Origin: Warburgia ugandensis
Lineage: Eukaryota > Streptophyta > Magnoliopsida > Canellales > Canellaceae
NCBI GenBank assembly: GCA_035236585.1
Contig: CP141130.1
Location: 79,989,944-80,053,943, forward strand
Direction of reading: 5' to 3'
DNA: 64,000 bases
Shown here: positions 38,184 through 49,287 of the stretch, one piece after another
Layout of the letters: each line of letters starts with the position of its first letter
Numbering within the stretch: position 1 is the stretch's first letter
The notes under the pieces: model-generated
Database searches by the model: none
What the model was told of the DNA's origin: nothing
What the model saw: the letters and a program-made list of their open reading frames with translations, nothing else
Made by a program: the position numbers and the translations under genes

Positions 38184-38400
38184 TGTATTCGTTTTCTCTT
38201 AGTCTACCTCGGGAAGTAGGGGTCCGTATTTATAGTCGAGAGGGTGAAAATATTTATTTTTATTTTTCTGCTATTATCTTAAAAATGAGGTAAAAGAGGA
38301 TTATGGTTGGGATTTTTATTTTCCTTTTTGGGTTTTTTGTTTTTTTCTGTTTTTATTAATTAGTTGGGTTGGTCTGACGTGGAGGATAAAATGCCCCGTC
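38184..38400 (-). promoter_or_regulatory. BT gene core promoter: TATA box and ACGT element
   Basis: On the minus strand a TATA box (ctataaatac) occupies 38226-38235, about 45 bp before the start codon. That predicts a leader of only 15-20 nt unless another start site is used. A CCACGTCA element (bZIP-type ACGT core) lies at 38375-38382, roughly 190 bp upstream of the ATG. Use of either is inferred from position only. Confidence 0.5.
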
Positions 38401-39844
38401 AGTAAGGAGTAAGGCCGGTTAAAATAAGCGGCTCTTGGTGCGGAGAATCTGCCGCGTGGATTTTGCCACCCTAGATATTTTATCCTGTTTTCTTCACGTT
38501 TTTCATTTTTCTCATTCTCACTTCTCGGTTTTTTTCCATTTTTTATCATTTCTATTTCTTTACCTTTTCTGTCAAGATAATTGGGACTTAGATTTTGATG
38601 ATCTGAACCGTTCATCTTGTTCATCTTTTACTAGATTTGTGAGACAGTAAAATTCATGATCGTTGAATGATATTAGCTATTAAATTTCATATGTTAAAAA
38701 ACTACTAGTTAGAGGCATCCAATGAGCATGATGTTTTTCCGACAGCCTAAATAGAAAATTTTGAACAAGATGAATAGGTCAGACCATTCAATCAGCAGAC
38801 TTAGCTAAACAATTCTCATAATAAAATGTAATCCGTTGATTTTTTGTTAGACTATATCTCCTAGATTGGAATTCGATTGGAATGGGACCAAACTTTAGAT
38901 TTCTCAATGACCTTCTCCCGAGCTATGTCATGTTAAATACTAACGGCCAGGATCTTTTTGGTAATTTTTGTGATTAAGGGCGAGAAAACGACGTGAGATT
39001 AATAGTGAGTTTGTGGAAGCCAGGCAGGAGAGTTTGTTTCACCCAAAAAAATATCCATCGTCCAAGTGCTTTTCGTCTGATTTGTGGTGACGAGTTAAGT
39101 GGGGCCTACAATGACTTGCATGCACTAACAAACCAGGCAAAATCCTGGCCGTTCAGATTTTGTTGGCTTGTGAAAATCGCACTAGAAAGAAAGAAGATAG
39201 GTACGTAGGAAATGGCTAAACTAAATTGAGGCTGTGAGCCCTTCTCTCGCTTTCTGGCAAGAGAAGTGCCACGTGGACTTAACAGACGACTAATACGTGT
39301 ACACCCGTCCGTTCATTGTCGGTGTCGAATGATCTTAATTTACAGCTTAGTCCACTGATTTTTTTGTTGCGCCAAAGTTCTCCTATATATATATATATAT
39401 ATATATATTGAATTTTATGTGATTAAGAGGTTTCAATTAAATTTAAAAAAAAATCTTATATAATGACTGCAATGGTAGCTATATTTTATTAATCATAATT
39501 TTGTGTAATTAATGAACAACATGTACATAAGATAAGCATAATTAAAATGAGGATGATGAGATAGATGAGTAATGAGACAAAAAATAATAAAATTATAAAT
39601 AAAAATATATTAGAAAACTTAAGAGTAATACTAATAGATAATAAGATGAGAAAGAATAGATTTATATGGTTCTAACATGTTTAACAAAGATAAAAAACGA
39701 TATCAATTAAAAGGAGTAAACCAATTCAAGTTGAAGCTTCGAAAGAGCAAATGGAAGGCCCAAATGAAAGTATATAAAAGTAGTGAGAAAATAATTAAAA
39801 AAATTTGAACTAAACGAGGACATAATTATATATATATGAGAATA
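38401..39844. other. Intergenic, BT distal upstream; (TA)n at about 39384-39409
   Basis: Repeats the window's recurring phrase gatgatctgaaccgttcatc at 38597. No coding evidence. Confidence 0.55.
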
Positions 39845-39979
39845 TTAATTTCAGTAAAAAATTATAGGTGCAAAGTGCAGGTGACATTTGATTAGCCAAG
39901 GAAAAGGTTCTAACTGCTATAATCTTTTCTAGCCAATCAAACGTCACCTGCTCCTTACATCTGCATGGAACAATTGAAA

Positions 39980-39983
<4 letters not shown>
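39845..39983. mobile_element. Foldback MITE-like element, 139 bp
   Basis: The termini ttaatttca and tgaaattaa are inverted copies. The internal arms caggtgacatttgattagcc (39878 on) and tagccaatcaaacgtcacct (39930 on) pair around a spacer of about 30 bp. It runs into a poly-A/(CA)n tract at 39982-40032. Confidence 0.65.

Positions 39984-39997
<14 letters not shown>

Positions 39998-40032
<35 letters not shown>
39998..40032. repeat. (CA)n microsatellite
   Basis: About 17 CA units directly after an A-run. Confidence 0.95.
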
Positions 40033-40037
<5 letters not shown>

Positions 40038-40044
40038 TTCGGGG

Positions 40045-40154
40045 AGAGGTAATTTCTACAAGGAATTACTGCCGTTTCCTCTAACTTTTTTTCAAGCAAT
40101 CAAATATCACATGCTCCCTACACCTGCATTAAATAGCTGAAATTAACACATTAT
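40045..40154. mobile_element. Partial second copy of the foldback element
   Basis: Half-element similar to the right side of 39845-39983: aagcaatcaaatatcacatg, ctccctacacctgcatt and agctgaaattaa. Its terminus is the start of the inverted duplication at 40135-40258. Confidence 0.55.
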
Positions 40155-40258
40155 ACACATACACACATATATAAAGGGAAGCCCCATTGCACGAAGCTGC
40201 ATTGGGGCTACCCTTTATATATGTGTGTGTGTATGTGAGTAATGTGTTAATTTCAGCT
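40135..40258. repeat. Inverted duplication (56/60-bp arms, 8-bp spacer) inside a SINE
   Basis: The left arm 40135-40190 (agctgaaattaacacatta ... gccccattgc) is nearly the reverse complement of 40199-40258 (gcattggggc ... taatgtgttaatttcagct). The spacer acgaagct is SINE sequence. Confidence 0.9.
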
Positions 40259-40305
40259 TATGCGGGGTTCGGAGAATGGGTGGACCACAAGGGCATCTTT
40301 TAAAT
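40174..40305 (-). mobile_element. Au-like SINE fragment split by the inverted duplication
   Basis: aaagggaagccccattgcac + gaagct (40174-40198) is the inverted SINE 3' end. The next SINE bases, tatgcggggttcgg and ggaccacaagggc, resume at 40259. Everything between is the copied right arm. Confidence 0.75.
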
Positions 40306-40371
40306 ATTATTTCTCTATTTGCATGAGAGGATGAAAATTTGCCAGCACAATCTCACATCATTTTTGCAGAC

Positions 40372-40465
40372 TTATTCTAATGCTGGAAGGCTCAGATCTT
40401 GACTACTAAGGATAATCTTTATTCTAATGCTGGAAGGCTCAGATCTTGACTACTAAGGATAATCT
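40372..40465. repeat. Perfect 47-bp tandem duplication
   Basis: The unit beginning ttattctaatgctggaagg occupies 40372-40418 and 40419-40465 with no difference that I can see, so it is recent. Confidence 0.95.
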
Positions 40466-40589
40466 TGATTACGCCATATTTGGTAAACTATCATCCATTG
40501 TTCGCGTTGAGAATAAGCTTGAACACTTTATATCTTTAGAATATTAGCATAACCACTGATTTAATTAAACCTTAATTACCTTGTAGGAT

Positions 40590-40773
40590 AAAAAAGGCAG
40601 TCTCGGTGCACGAAGCTCCCGCCTATGGGGGGTCCGAGGAAGGGGCGGACTACAAGGGCCTATAGTAGACAGCCTTATCTTGCATTTTGCAATAGGCTGA
40701 TTCCATGCCTTGTACCTGTAACCTCAAGGTCACATGACGACAACTTTTACCATTACGCCAAAGCTCCCCTTCG
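40590..40773 (-). mobile_element. Au-like SINE, full length, 3' unit of a dimer
   Basis: cggtgcacgaagctcccgcc through acaagggcctatagtaga, inverted B box and cattacgccaaagctcccct. It shares one pair of target duplications with the copy at 40781-40921 (ttaccttgtaggat at 40576-40589 and at 40922-40935). Confidence 0.88.
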
Positions 40774-40780
40774 AAATCAA

Positions 40781-40921
40781 TATACAAAGCTCCCGCTTAT
40801 GCGAGGTCCGGGAAAAGGGCAGGCTACAATGGCCTAAAATAGGCAGCCTTAACTTGTATTTTTGCAAAAGGCTAATTTCACGCCTTGAACCTGTGACCTC
40901 AAGGTCACATGGCAACAACTT
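40781..40921 (-). mobile_element. Au-like SINE, truncated, 5' unit of a dimer
   Basis: Lacks the last 15-20 bp of the family 3' end, where it joins the neighbouring unit, and the first 20 bp of the 5' end, where it meets the target duplication. The body (gcttatgcgaggtccgggaa ... ctgtgacctcaaggtcacat) is clear. Confidence 0.85.
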
Positions 40922-41279
40922 TTACCTTGTAGGATCAATTGCCAATATACAACATCAACTGCAGATACATTCTACAATTTGGGACTCAAACTCTAAAGAC
41001 AAAAGAAAATTAATTTCTTTTTTTTATTATCTTTGGTATAATTTAATTTGAAGCATAAAATACTTTCTACGGATAATTTTTTTTTCTGTGAACTTATATT
41101 TCTGCCCATTTTCTACCAACCGGCTCTAATTAACCAGAAAAATGTAAGAAGAAGCTGATTTCACTTTATTACTGTTGCACGGAATGTGATTCTACAACGT
41201 GAGAATTCATTTCCAGGTGAAGTAGGTGAAAGCCACCCACAATTTTCTTTTCTTTAGTAGATTGATAGAGATGAACATT

Positions 41280-41453
41280 GAAGAGGAACCTTAGTGCAAT
41301 GGTAAAAGTGACCTTAAGGTCACATGTTTAAGACATGAAAATAGTTTCTTGTAAAAATATAATATAAAGCTGCCTACTATAAGTTCTTGTGGTCCGCCTC
41401 TTCTCTAAACCTTACATAGCCTGGACCTTCGTACACCAGGCTGCCCCGTTCAC
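41280..41453 (+). mobile_element. Au-like SINE with target duplication
   Basis: aggaaccttagtgcaatggt, a diverged B box, cttgtggtccgcctcttctc and tcgtacaccaggctgcccc. Flanks agagatgaacatt (41267-41279) and agagataaacatt (41454-41466) differ at one of 13 positions. Confidence 0.88.
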
Positions 41454-41731
41454 AGAGATAAACATTAGACGGCCCCCGGCCACCAAGACTATTTTTTATT
41501 ACAAAGTTACGACATACCTCTAAATGGAAGGAATATGCTCTCCCACCAGCCATGGGATGACACGATTGCTTGTTAAGGTGCGTGTGACGGTAGCATATTT
41601 GTTTATTTATTTATTACGTTGTAATCAATGAACCGCCCGAGCCCATCTTATGATGCATGCAAAGAGGTCCAACTTATGTTTGACGCAGCCAAATAGCAAC
41701 AGAAACATTCTTTTATGGGCTATTAAGATTC

Positions 41732-41816
41732 TAGGATTGGCAATGTACCATAAAGATCAACGGTGGGGGGGGGGGTAGGATTGGCAATGTACCATAAAGA
41801 TCAACGGTGGGGGGGG
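41732..41816. repeat. 44-bp tandem duplication ending in G-runs
   Basis: taggattggcaatgtaccat, aaagatcaacggt and a G-run occur twice at a 44-bp offset. The G-runs differ in length (about 12 versus 8), so slippage has followed duplication. Confidence 0.9.
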
Positions 41817-41819
41817 TCC

Positions 41820-44442
41820 ACAATCTCAGTGGTGGTGTGAATCCCACGCTAAATCATGCCTTACTGACCAAAGTGTCTTTATTTTCGCGTGGGCGGATGG
41901 GTCTATTGGGTGGGCCCTATCATTATTATGCACACAATTCATCTGCTAGGTCCCACAAATGAATTGACCGTGGTCCAGAAACCTTGGGCCGGTTCATATA
42001 ATCATTTACTATGACTGGCCTCTTAAGATAATCGAACCAAGACTCTTTTAGTCGACCATTAATTAATATAGATTTGCACGAATCAGATAGGAATGTGGCC
42101 ACCTTACGATTTATTTCAAATTTTCGCAGGCTCCGATTTTGTACCTCAGACTTTAAACGCTATGATCATCGACGGGAATCCAGGCCAGCCCGATCCAATT
42201 AAGATGAAACCCAGATAATGAACGGTTAGATGGCTCAATTAGTACTTTGAGCCAACGGTAGGATATTGACTAGGAATGGATGAATACGTAACTCATTGCG
42301 TAAGAATCCAACCACGAGGAAAACGTTTTGGTTTAATGGAAGCGATCTTCCAATAATCTTGTAAACCAATTACGTTTATGTATTTCTTTATCTGCCGTAG
42401 AATATTCATTGAAAGGTGCGTGATGAATCGAAGGTTTGGGATCATCCCATCGTGGTGGGGCCCAATAAGTCGCTGCTAGGAAGGAGACTTGACTTTGACG
42501 CATCTTGCACCACTGCTTTGTGGGACCTCAGAGTCCGCAATTACAGGGATTGTATGGCCCACTAACATGCTGGACACAAAATGAACGGTCAATGTGTGGG
42601 CCTCATGGCACCATCAATCAAGGAAAAATCCGCTCCGCACGTCTTCTTAATGGCAGATGTACATGTTAATTAATATCAAATAAACGTGCTCGTTAGGAAC
42701 TACTAAATGATTTTTTATTTTTTTTTTTCTGAAAGCAGTTTAAACACATCTTAAAGAAATTCTGACCATTGGTTGTAATAGTTCATGGATTCTGTACAAT
42801 CATAGCGACTCAAACGTAAAACCTACCCACAAGTTTAGGGAGCTTCTAAAAAATGGAGAAATGCGGTAGTGGAGCACAGGGTGTAGAAGCCCACTTTTGC
42901 ACGTAGGGACCCACCATTAGATGATCCGAACCGTTCATTTAATTGTTCTGGCTTTGGATGTCTAATCATCTAAAACACATGCAGAATAGGTGATTTTTAA
43001 CGTCTTAAAGACTTTGTTTTTGGTCATTGAGTCTATATTATAGAACTTAGCATATTTTAGAATTATTCTTCTTCTTTTTTATCCACGACAGTAATAAGAT
43101 GAACAGTTCAAATCATCCAATCCTATGCTCTTTATGAGAACACGTCGCAACTTCAGAGCGTCACGTTCTACTACAGCATACCTCAATTTACATCATGATA
43201 GAGATTGCTAATTCGTAGATACAATGGACCTCTATCTTTCTGTAGATTTTGTCACGATCGATCATTTCGTTGCTATCCTACTAGGGAGGTGTAGGTATGT
43301 GTTATGTGCATTAGGGGTCCACAACATATACCATCGTAAGGCTGGGCCATAAGATTTTCTTTTAATTTTAAGCAATTTTTAATTATTTATGGTCGATAGC
43401 AATATGGCAGTACCACTTATCTAGGACCACGTATTCTTTGAGGCTGTTTACACATCGATTAAAAAGCACGAGGCTTAATGATCCGTCGGGCTGCATAAAG
43501 AAAATTAAAAAATTGTAACAATTTAAATATAATATAAATAATGAATGAGGTTAAAGTCGCTTATAGACATGTGGAGTTATGTTACCGCTTGGCATGACTA
43601 ATCACTTTGGCAAGATACGATGGTGCACGTGATGCAAAGAAGAAAATTTGATCAGGCTTAGTAGTCCAGTGTTGCGAAGCCTTGGATTCTTAACTAGGGT
43701 CACCTTGAAGCAAGTGTAAGGATATTACTACAAAGCAAATAATGGTCTGCACAACTTTCGGAGACTACGAAGGTTGCACCTACTCGTGCTTGTCAATGGC
43801 TGGTTGGTCTCTTAAATTGGAATCATTCCTCTATTATTCTTTCTGGGGAGGGTCGAGTTGGGATAGTACAGGTCAAATCAAATTTGGATATATAAAGGTT
43901 ACACCTACTCAGCTCACAGAGTGGTATCTACTAGTCTAATGGCCTGTCGATGTCTAATTGTGAAGCTTTTATGAGGTATTATCTAAAACAGTAAGTTAAA
44001 GGTGAGGTTAATCGAAAATAGCTTAATCTACTAGGAAAGTAGGATATACCATTACACTTTATACATACGATGATGGTTGCATTTGCTGCTGCTTGTTATA
44101 AGTCATGGTATGTGGCGGTTCATGGGGTCTAGTTGCCAGCTCTTGTTGTTCTTTTACCTAGTTTATGAGTCTATATGTGCTCAAGGAATTTGAGGAGAGG
44201 ATAGAGAGAGAGTTAGAGGAGTGGTGGCAAAACTCTTGATTGATCAACGCAAGTGAACTATGCTTAAATGATTTATAATAACTTGGCCGGTTCTTCGTTC
44301 AGCCCACAGCTCATTTCAAAATAGATTTCTTTTTCTTTTTTTCTTTTCTTTTTTTGTGGGAAAGTTTTTTCAAATAGAATTTAAGTAAAGGAGATATAAG
44401 TTTGTAATCAATTTTAATGTTCAATTAGTCAATTTTATACAT
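41820..44442. other. Intergenic, nothing recognised
   Basis: 2.6 kb with many of the window's recurring phrases (gtgggacc, gatgatccgaaccgttcatt at about 42919) but no coding frame worth reporting. Confidence 0.55.
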
Positions 44443-44598
44443 AAAGGGCAGCCTCTATGCACAAAGCTCTTGTGCATGCGGGGTTCGGGGAAGGGGCTGA
44501 CCACAAGGGTCAATAGTACGCAGCCTTACTTTTGCATTTTGCAAGAGAATGTTTCCACATCTTAAAACCATAACCTCAAGCTCACACGACGACAACTC
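44443..44598 (-). mobile_element. Au-like SINE next to an L1 fragment
   Basis: aaagggcagcctctatgcac, gggttcggggaaggggctga, ttttgcattttgcaagagaa and acacgacgacaact. No clear target duplication was seen. Its 5' border abuts the LINE remnant at 44600-44965. Confidence 0.8.
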
Positions 44599-44599
44599 C

Positions 44600-44965
44600 A
44601 TTTGGTGCCAAATATCGTTGAACGGCAACTCGCCAGCATTCGCTCTAGCTAACCATTGCCTATCAGAGATTGTCGATTTCTCGAAAGAGATTGTAGCAAA
44701 TGAATCGTCCTTGTTTTAATGTACTCCTTGATTCCTCTCCAACCAAATAGTCCATACTGCTGCAAGGGGACCACGCATGAACCAAACTGTTCTTCCCCTC
44801 ATTCCACATTCAGACCAAGCAAAAAATCCCACACTAATCTTCTCTTATCATGCATCTCAAAACGTATCATCAACCATCCAAGACCGGATTGTCCACTTAT
44901 TGGAGACTTGACAATCTCTTAACCACTTGGCTGCACAGTGCACACTTGGCCAAGTTAGCTTGAAG
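44600..44965 (-). pseudogene. L1-type LINE fragment (end of zf-RVT region)
   Basis: A minus-strand frame reads CQVSNKWTIRSWMVDDTF, then GMRGRTVWFMRGPLAAVWTI and WLERN. It matches the AVWTIWxERN block that closes the zf-RVT region of plant L1 ORF2. Stops are present, so it is decayed. Confidence 0.55.
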
Positions 44966-46822
44966 GCGATTTTTTGGCTTTTGTATGTAGACACAAGTAC
45001 GGACTCATTTCGGTCAATAAGGCTCTGATACTATGTTCAATTACTGTTTCACCGAAAAGTTTGTGATGATAAGAAGTGGGCCAACAATAGTTATCAATAT
45101 AACACGCCCTCGCTTGATTTTTTGAGACCCTTGCTTGTGGATCATTAATATGGGGTTTGCAAGATTTGAACTCATTGGCCTCTCTGTCAGTAAGGCTCTC
45201 ATATCATGTCCGATCATCATTCAACCTAAAAGATTAAACTAATAGGAAGTGGGCTAACAATATTTTTATGCCTAATATCTATAATCAGCTTAAACTTTTA
45301 AGTCAAATAGCAATTCATGCAAAATACAAGTGCACACTTGAATTTATCATTCATCTATTGCTTGTGGTTGATAGGAGCCGAGAAAGTTTGAGACCGACAG
45401 GTTCAGCGAAAATTGATTTCCACAGGTTGCATGAGATTATTGCCGTTCGTTTCCTACCAACCAAACAGAAGGAACTTCGATGAAAAAGATCAGCCAAAAG
45501 TAGGTTTCCATGAAAGAGAGGTAGTCCTGTATAGAGTGAATCATTAAGTAGACTCTAGATGTTTCCAACTTGTCTGTTATTATATCTTTTGAGGGCAGAT
45601 CATAGATCAGCCAACCTTCGTGGACCAACCATTCCTCCATACCACTTCCATCGCTTTCCTCTACGTCAAAGTTCAGGGACTTGCACGTTAATCTAGAAGT
45701 TTGGTTAGCCAAATGGATTATCTTCTGGACAACATCTTTAGATAGGCCATGCTATGCGCCAATAATCTTCTCCATGGGATGATCTCTATCATTATTATTC
45801 TGGAGAGCAAAATAGATGACTTTGATCTGGACTTATAACTCGGAGATCTATTAAGATCATCCAATTCATGAGTAGACACGGGGTCTACAATGAACAGGTT
45901 GGGTCCCCTACCATGTAGAGGTAGCGGGCCAAACCGTGTGGAGCTCTTCAACCCAGCCTTGGGTTGCAGGTCCTCCCGCACTGTTAGACCTAGTAGGAAG
46001 CGTGTGCATAGAAATTTCCATTACCCGAAAAAAAAGAAAAAAATTCCTTGCACATTTTGATTCATGGCATGACAAGTTTTCAATCAGAAACTGTTATTGA
46101 TTGTATATTCTTAACGTTTTCATTTCTCAACAAAAAAGAGAGAAAAAATAATTAACATTTTTTCTTATTTCTAGCATTTTTTACAGTAGCATATAAGTAG
46201 AAATTACTTTCTTGGTATAATTTAGAAGTTGTTTACTTTATCCAACATGATTTGGGTGTTAGAAGGAGCCGTTTGGCTTCCTTTCCCTTCTCTGCCTTCC
46301 CCTCAAATTACCATTCAGAAAATTATATAATAATAATAATTCCCTGGGTCAAATTTACTTCATTGAGAGATTCTCCATCTCTAAAGATTCCATGCAAATG
46401 ACTCCTTTCCCTTTCCAAATATCTTTCATTCCTGGCAACCAGATACTCCACGTTTCATTGTGAATAGATCATGCCTGTACGTTCTTAACACGGTGTTAGA
46501 GGTGCTTGAAATGAAATAAGCTAACTTGAGATGACATGACATGAGATTAGGCCTGAGATGATTTAAGGTAGGTTAATGTGACCTAGGTTTGGCATAAGTC
46601 GACTGAAAATATCATTTCAAGTTGTTTGGAGGATAGTTCATTCTTCACTCTCTTGCTATTACCTGCAGGGAGAGGGCAACCAAAGTGCATATTATCATAT
46701 AGAAACAAAAGAATTGAGATGAGTTGGAAGGGATGGTTGAGCTGATATGCTATGGCTCATTTTTATCTCACGTAAAAAATGCAGAGGTGGGGCTAAATTT
46801 TGGGAGAAGAGATGGCTCTCTT
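44966..46822. other. Intergenic with an unidentified minus-strand frame (about 45437-45800)
   Basis: On the minus strand a frame reads DHPMEKIIGA, one stop, then HGLSKDVVQKIIHLANQTSR and on through VEESDGSGMEEWLVHEGWLI to about 45437. Its composition looks more protein-like than its surroundings, but I do not recognise a family. It could be part of the neighbouring LINE debris or a decayed host exon. Confidence 0.3.
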
Positions 46823-47003
46823 TGAAGGGAGCCTTGGCACAATAGGAGAGTTATCGTCATGTGACCTTGAGGTCAAGGGTTCAAGACGTGAAAACTGTCT
46901 CTTGCAAAATGCAAGATAAGGCTGCGTGCTATTGACCCTTGTGGTCCTCCCCTTTCCCAGACCCCGCATATGCAGGAGCTTCATGCACCTATGCTGCCCT
47001 TTT
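46823..47003 (+). mobile_element. Au-like SINE with target duplication
   Basis: aagggagccttggcacaata, B box aagggttcaagacgtg, acccttgtggtcctcccctt and 3' part gcaggagcttcatgcacc. Flanks gatggctctcttt (46811 on) and gatggctctttta (47005 on) share 11-12 positions. Confidence 0.85.
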
Positions 47004-47555
47004 GGATGGCTCTTTTATGAGATCAGATGGTTCTTGAGAGAAAAATGATATGCAGATCACTAAAAGTGAGCTGAGATGAGACTAAGATTTCTCATCTCAT
47101 CTATCTTTACCATAAAAGATAGTCTTAGGCAGTCATTAGATAATCCTAACCATTTGTTCACTGATCGACAAATGAACAGTTGAAATTTAAAAACTAAAGT
47201 CCAAAAGAGTTTAGATACAGGAGCCAAGATTCCTCCTGTCGAAAATTAATGAACTCCCATATCAATATTATCTTTCAGCCTGAATATCATTCCCTGAATG
47301 GAGCCTAGTAAATGGAAGTTCATAACGTAGGATTTTTTCCGGTCAAAATCAAAGAGGCCAAACCGACACATCCTGAAAATCGAAGGAGTTGTCACATGAA
47401 AATGATTCATTAAGTTAATATCTCTATCTTGAGATTTGTTGTGGCTGAAATGTGGTTTCACACAAAAATCGCGTCAAGGTTGACGAGATATTCTCAACTT
47501 TCACTTCCATGAAAATACTTTACAACTTCACCCTTTTGCTGGTGTCACTTATCAT
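47004..47555. other. Intergenic, nothing recognised
   Basis: No domain, repeat or RNA signal seen. Confidence 0.5.
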
Positions 47556-47559
47556 ATGA

Positions 47560-48120
47560 TTTGGATCTTGATAATAGCATCCATAATTTAGGCACTTTTA
47601 GCTATGCCAATTATTTTTGTTTGATTTCTACATGGGTATTTTTGAAGATCTATGAGATAGGAGTGTATACTAATCTATCCTATAAACTCGACTCCGTACT
47701 AGCAAGAATGGACAAGTACAATAGTAGAGTGAACAAGCTTGAAACTATGTTTCAATCTTTTATACATGCTTCATCCATTAAACCTCTACAAGAGGTTTGT
47801 GCTATATATTGTAGCCCATCCCATATAAAGACGTATTGTCCATCAAATAGAGTGTTGAACGATTTTCTTGTTGAGCAAGCGAATGCGTTAAATGCATATA
47901 GCCAACGTAGCAACAATCCATATTCTAAGACCTACAACCTAGATAGGCTAAGCATCCCAACTTTTCCTGGTTGAAGAATAACTATCAAGAGAGACCATCT
48001 GTAAACCCCTACCCAAAACTTTTCTCCTAAAGCTACAATTTCTCAGCCTCCACTTGGCTTCCAACAACCTCTGCAAAAAAAGAAACCATCTTTTGAGAAA
48101 ACATTTAGACCATTCTTGAA
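47560..48120 (+). mobile_element. Ty3/Gypsy gag fossil fragment
   Basis: The encoded text includes a retroviral-type zinc-knuckle region and the phrase VEQANALNAYSQRSNNPYSK, as in gag of Athila/Tat-type Gypsy elements. Only part of gag is present, it is broken, and no LTR pair or pol region was found with it. It ends near a (TG)n/(GA)n microsatellite. Confidence 0.6.
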
Positions 48121-48136
48121 ATTTTTTTAAAAGAAA

Positions 48137-48138
<2 letters not shown>

Positions 48139-48196
<58 letters not shown>
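48139..48196. repeat. Compound (TG)n(GA)n microsatellite
   Basis: About 17 TG units followed by about 13 GA units. Confidence 0.95.
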
Positions 48197-48197
<1 letters not shown>

Positions 48198-49263
48198 GAA
48201 AAGGAAAAATGATCGGACAAAGAAAAGAATAGAAATATTCTAACTTAAGCATATACAAAAGTAGATATGGTATTCAAGAAGTGTTCTCTACGTATCTCTT
48301 GATAGGGATTTTCATCAAATTTTTTAAGTCTCAGATGAATTTCTCATTGGTATTTTAGGAGTTTCTCAAACGTATTGAATGAGTTTCACATTATTTTAGG
48401 GATGGTTTCGCATTGGTACATGAAACAAGTTCTTGGAAAAATGACTTTTACATGCACTATTAAGGTATTTGGTAACCTTGATCTAAACATTTCCACTTCT
48501 CCTTTTTAATTAGTTTGTAAGTGAAAGCTAATGTACGTAATGCCTCAAGGCAGTTTGTTTCACGAGGGTCCAACCTTTTAGAATATAAATCGTTTATATT
48601 AATGGTCTTCTCATAGAAAAGCCTTGCAATAAAATAACAATAACTAGAGTAAAAATTTATGAACAACTAAAAAAGATCAATGGCATAATCATCCAATTTA
48701 TTTTTTCTATTTCTACTCGGATACATTTGGTAAAATTGGAACAAAATAGAGAAAATTAGCATAACCAGGCACATGGATGACGTGCATAAATAAAAAAAGG
48801 TATGTGATTTTTGGGACATGACCATTTATCTCCAGCAAGTTAAAATGAATGATTACAAATATCAAAGACGTCAGATCCTTCCATAAAAGTGCCACAAATT
48901 TTCAATTGAGGCTGTGGCAATAGTCGTAAAGAGGTGTGAAATTATCATTTCTCTTTCCAAAAGGATAGATAATTTTCTTACACAGTCAATGGTATGAAGT
49001 GTTATCAATTGACTGCACAAACAAATTTGTGGTGGAAGAAGCTTAGCAAAGAGTAATTTGACGGTAATCAAGTAGATAGAAAAAAAATCCAATGAAGAGG
49101 ACCTTCTTGTGATTGATGTTGACGATTCTAATCCTTGATAGCCAATTAATTTGCTCAATAATTCACATACCTTTTTTTTTTCTTTTGAAGGAAGTAAATC
49201 TTTACTGATGAGGGAGAGAATAGCAAACAAAAAATAAAAATAAAAAATAGCAAACACTGATAC
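48197..49263. other. Intergenic, nothing recognised
   Basis: AT-rich spacer up to the 5' LTR of the copia element. Confidence 0.5.
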
Positions 49264-49287
49264 TATTGGTCAATAAGAGTGGGCAGA

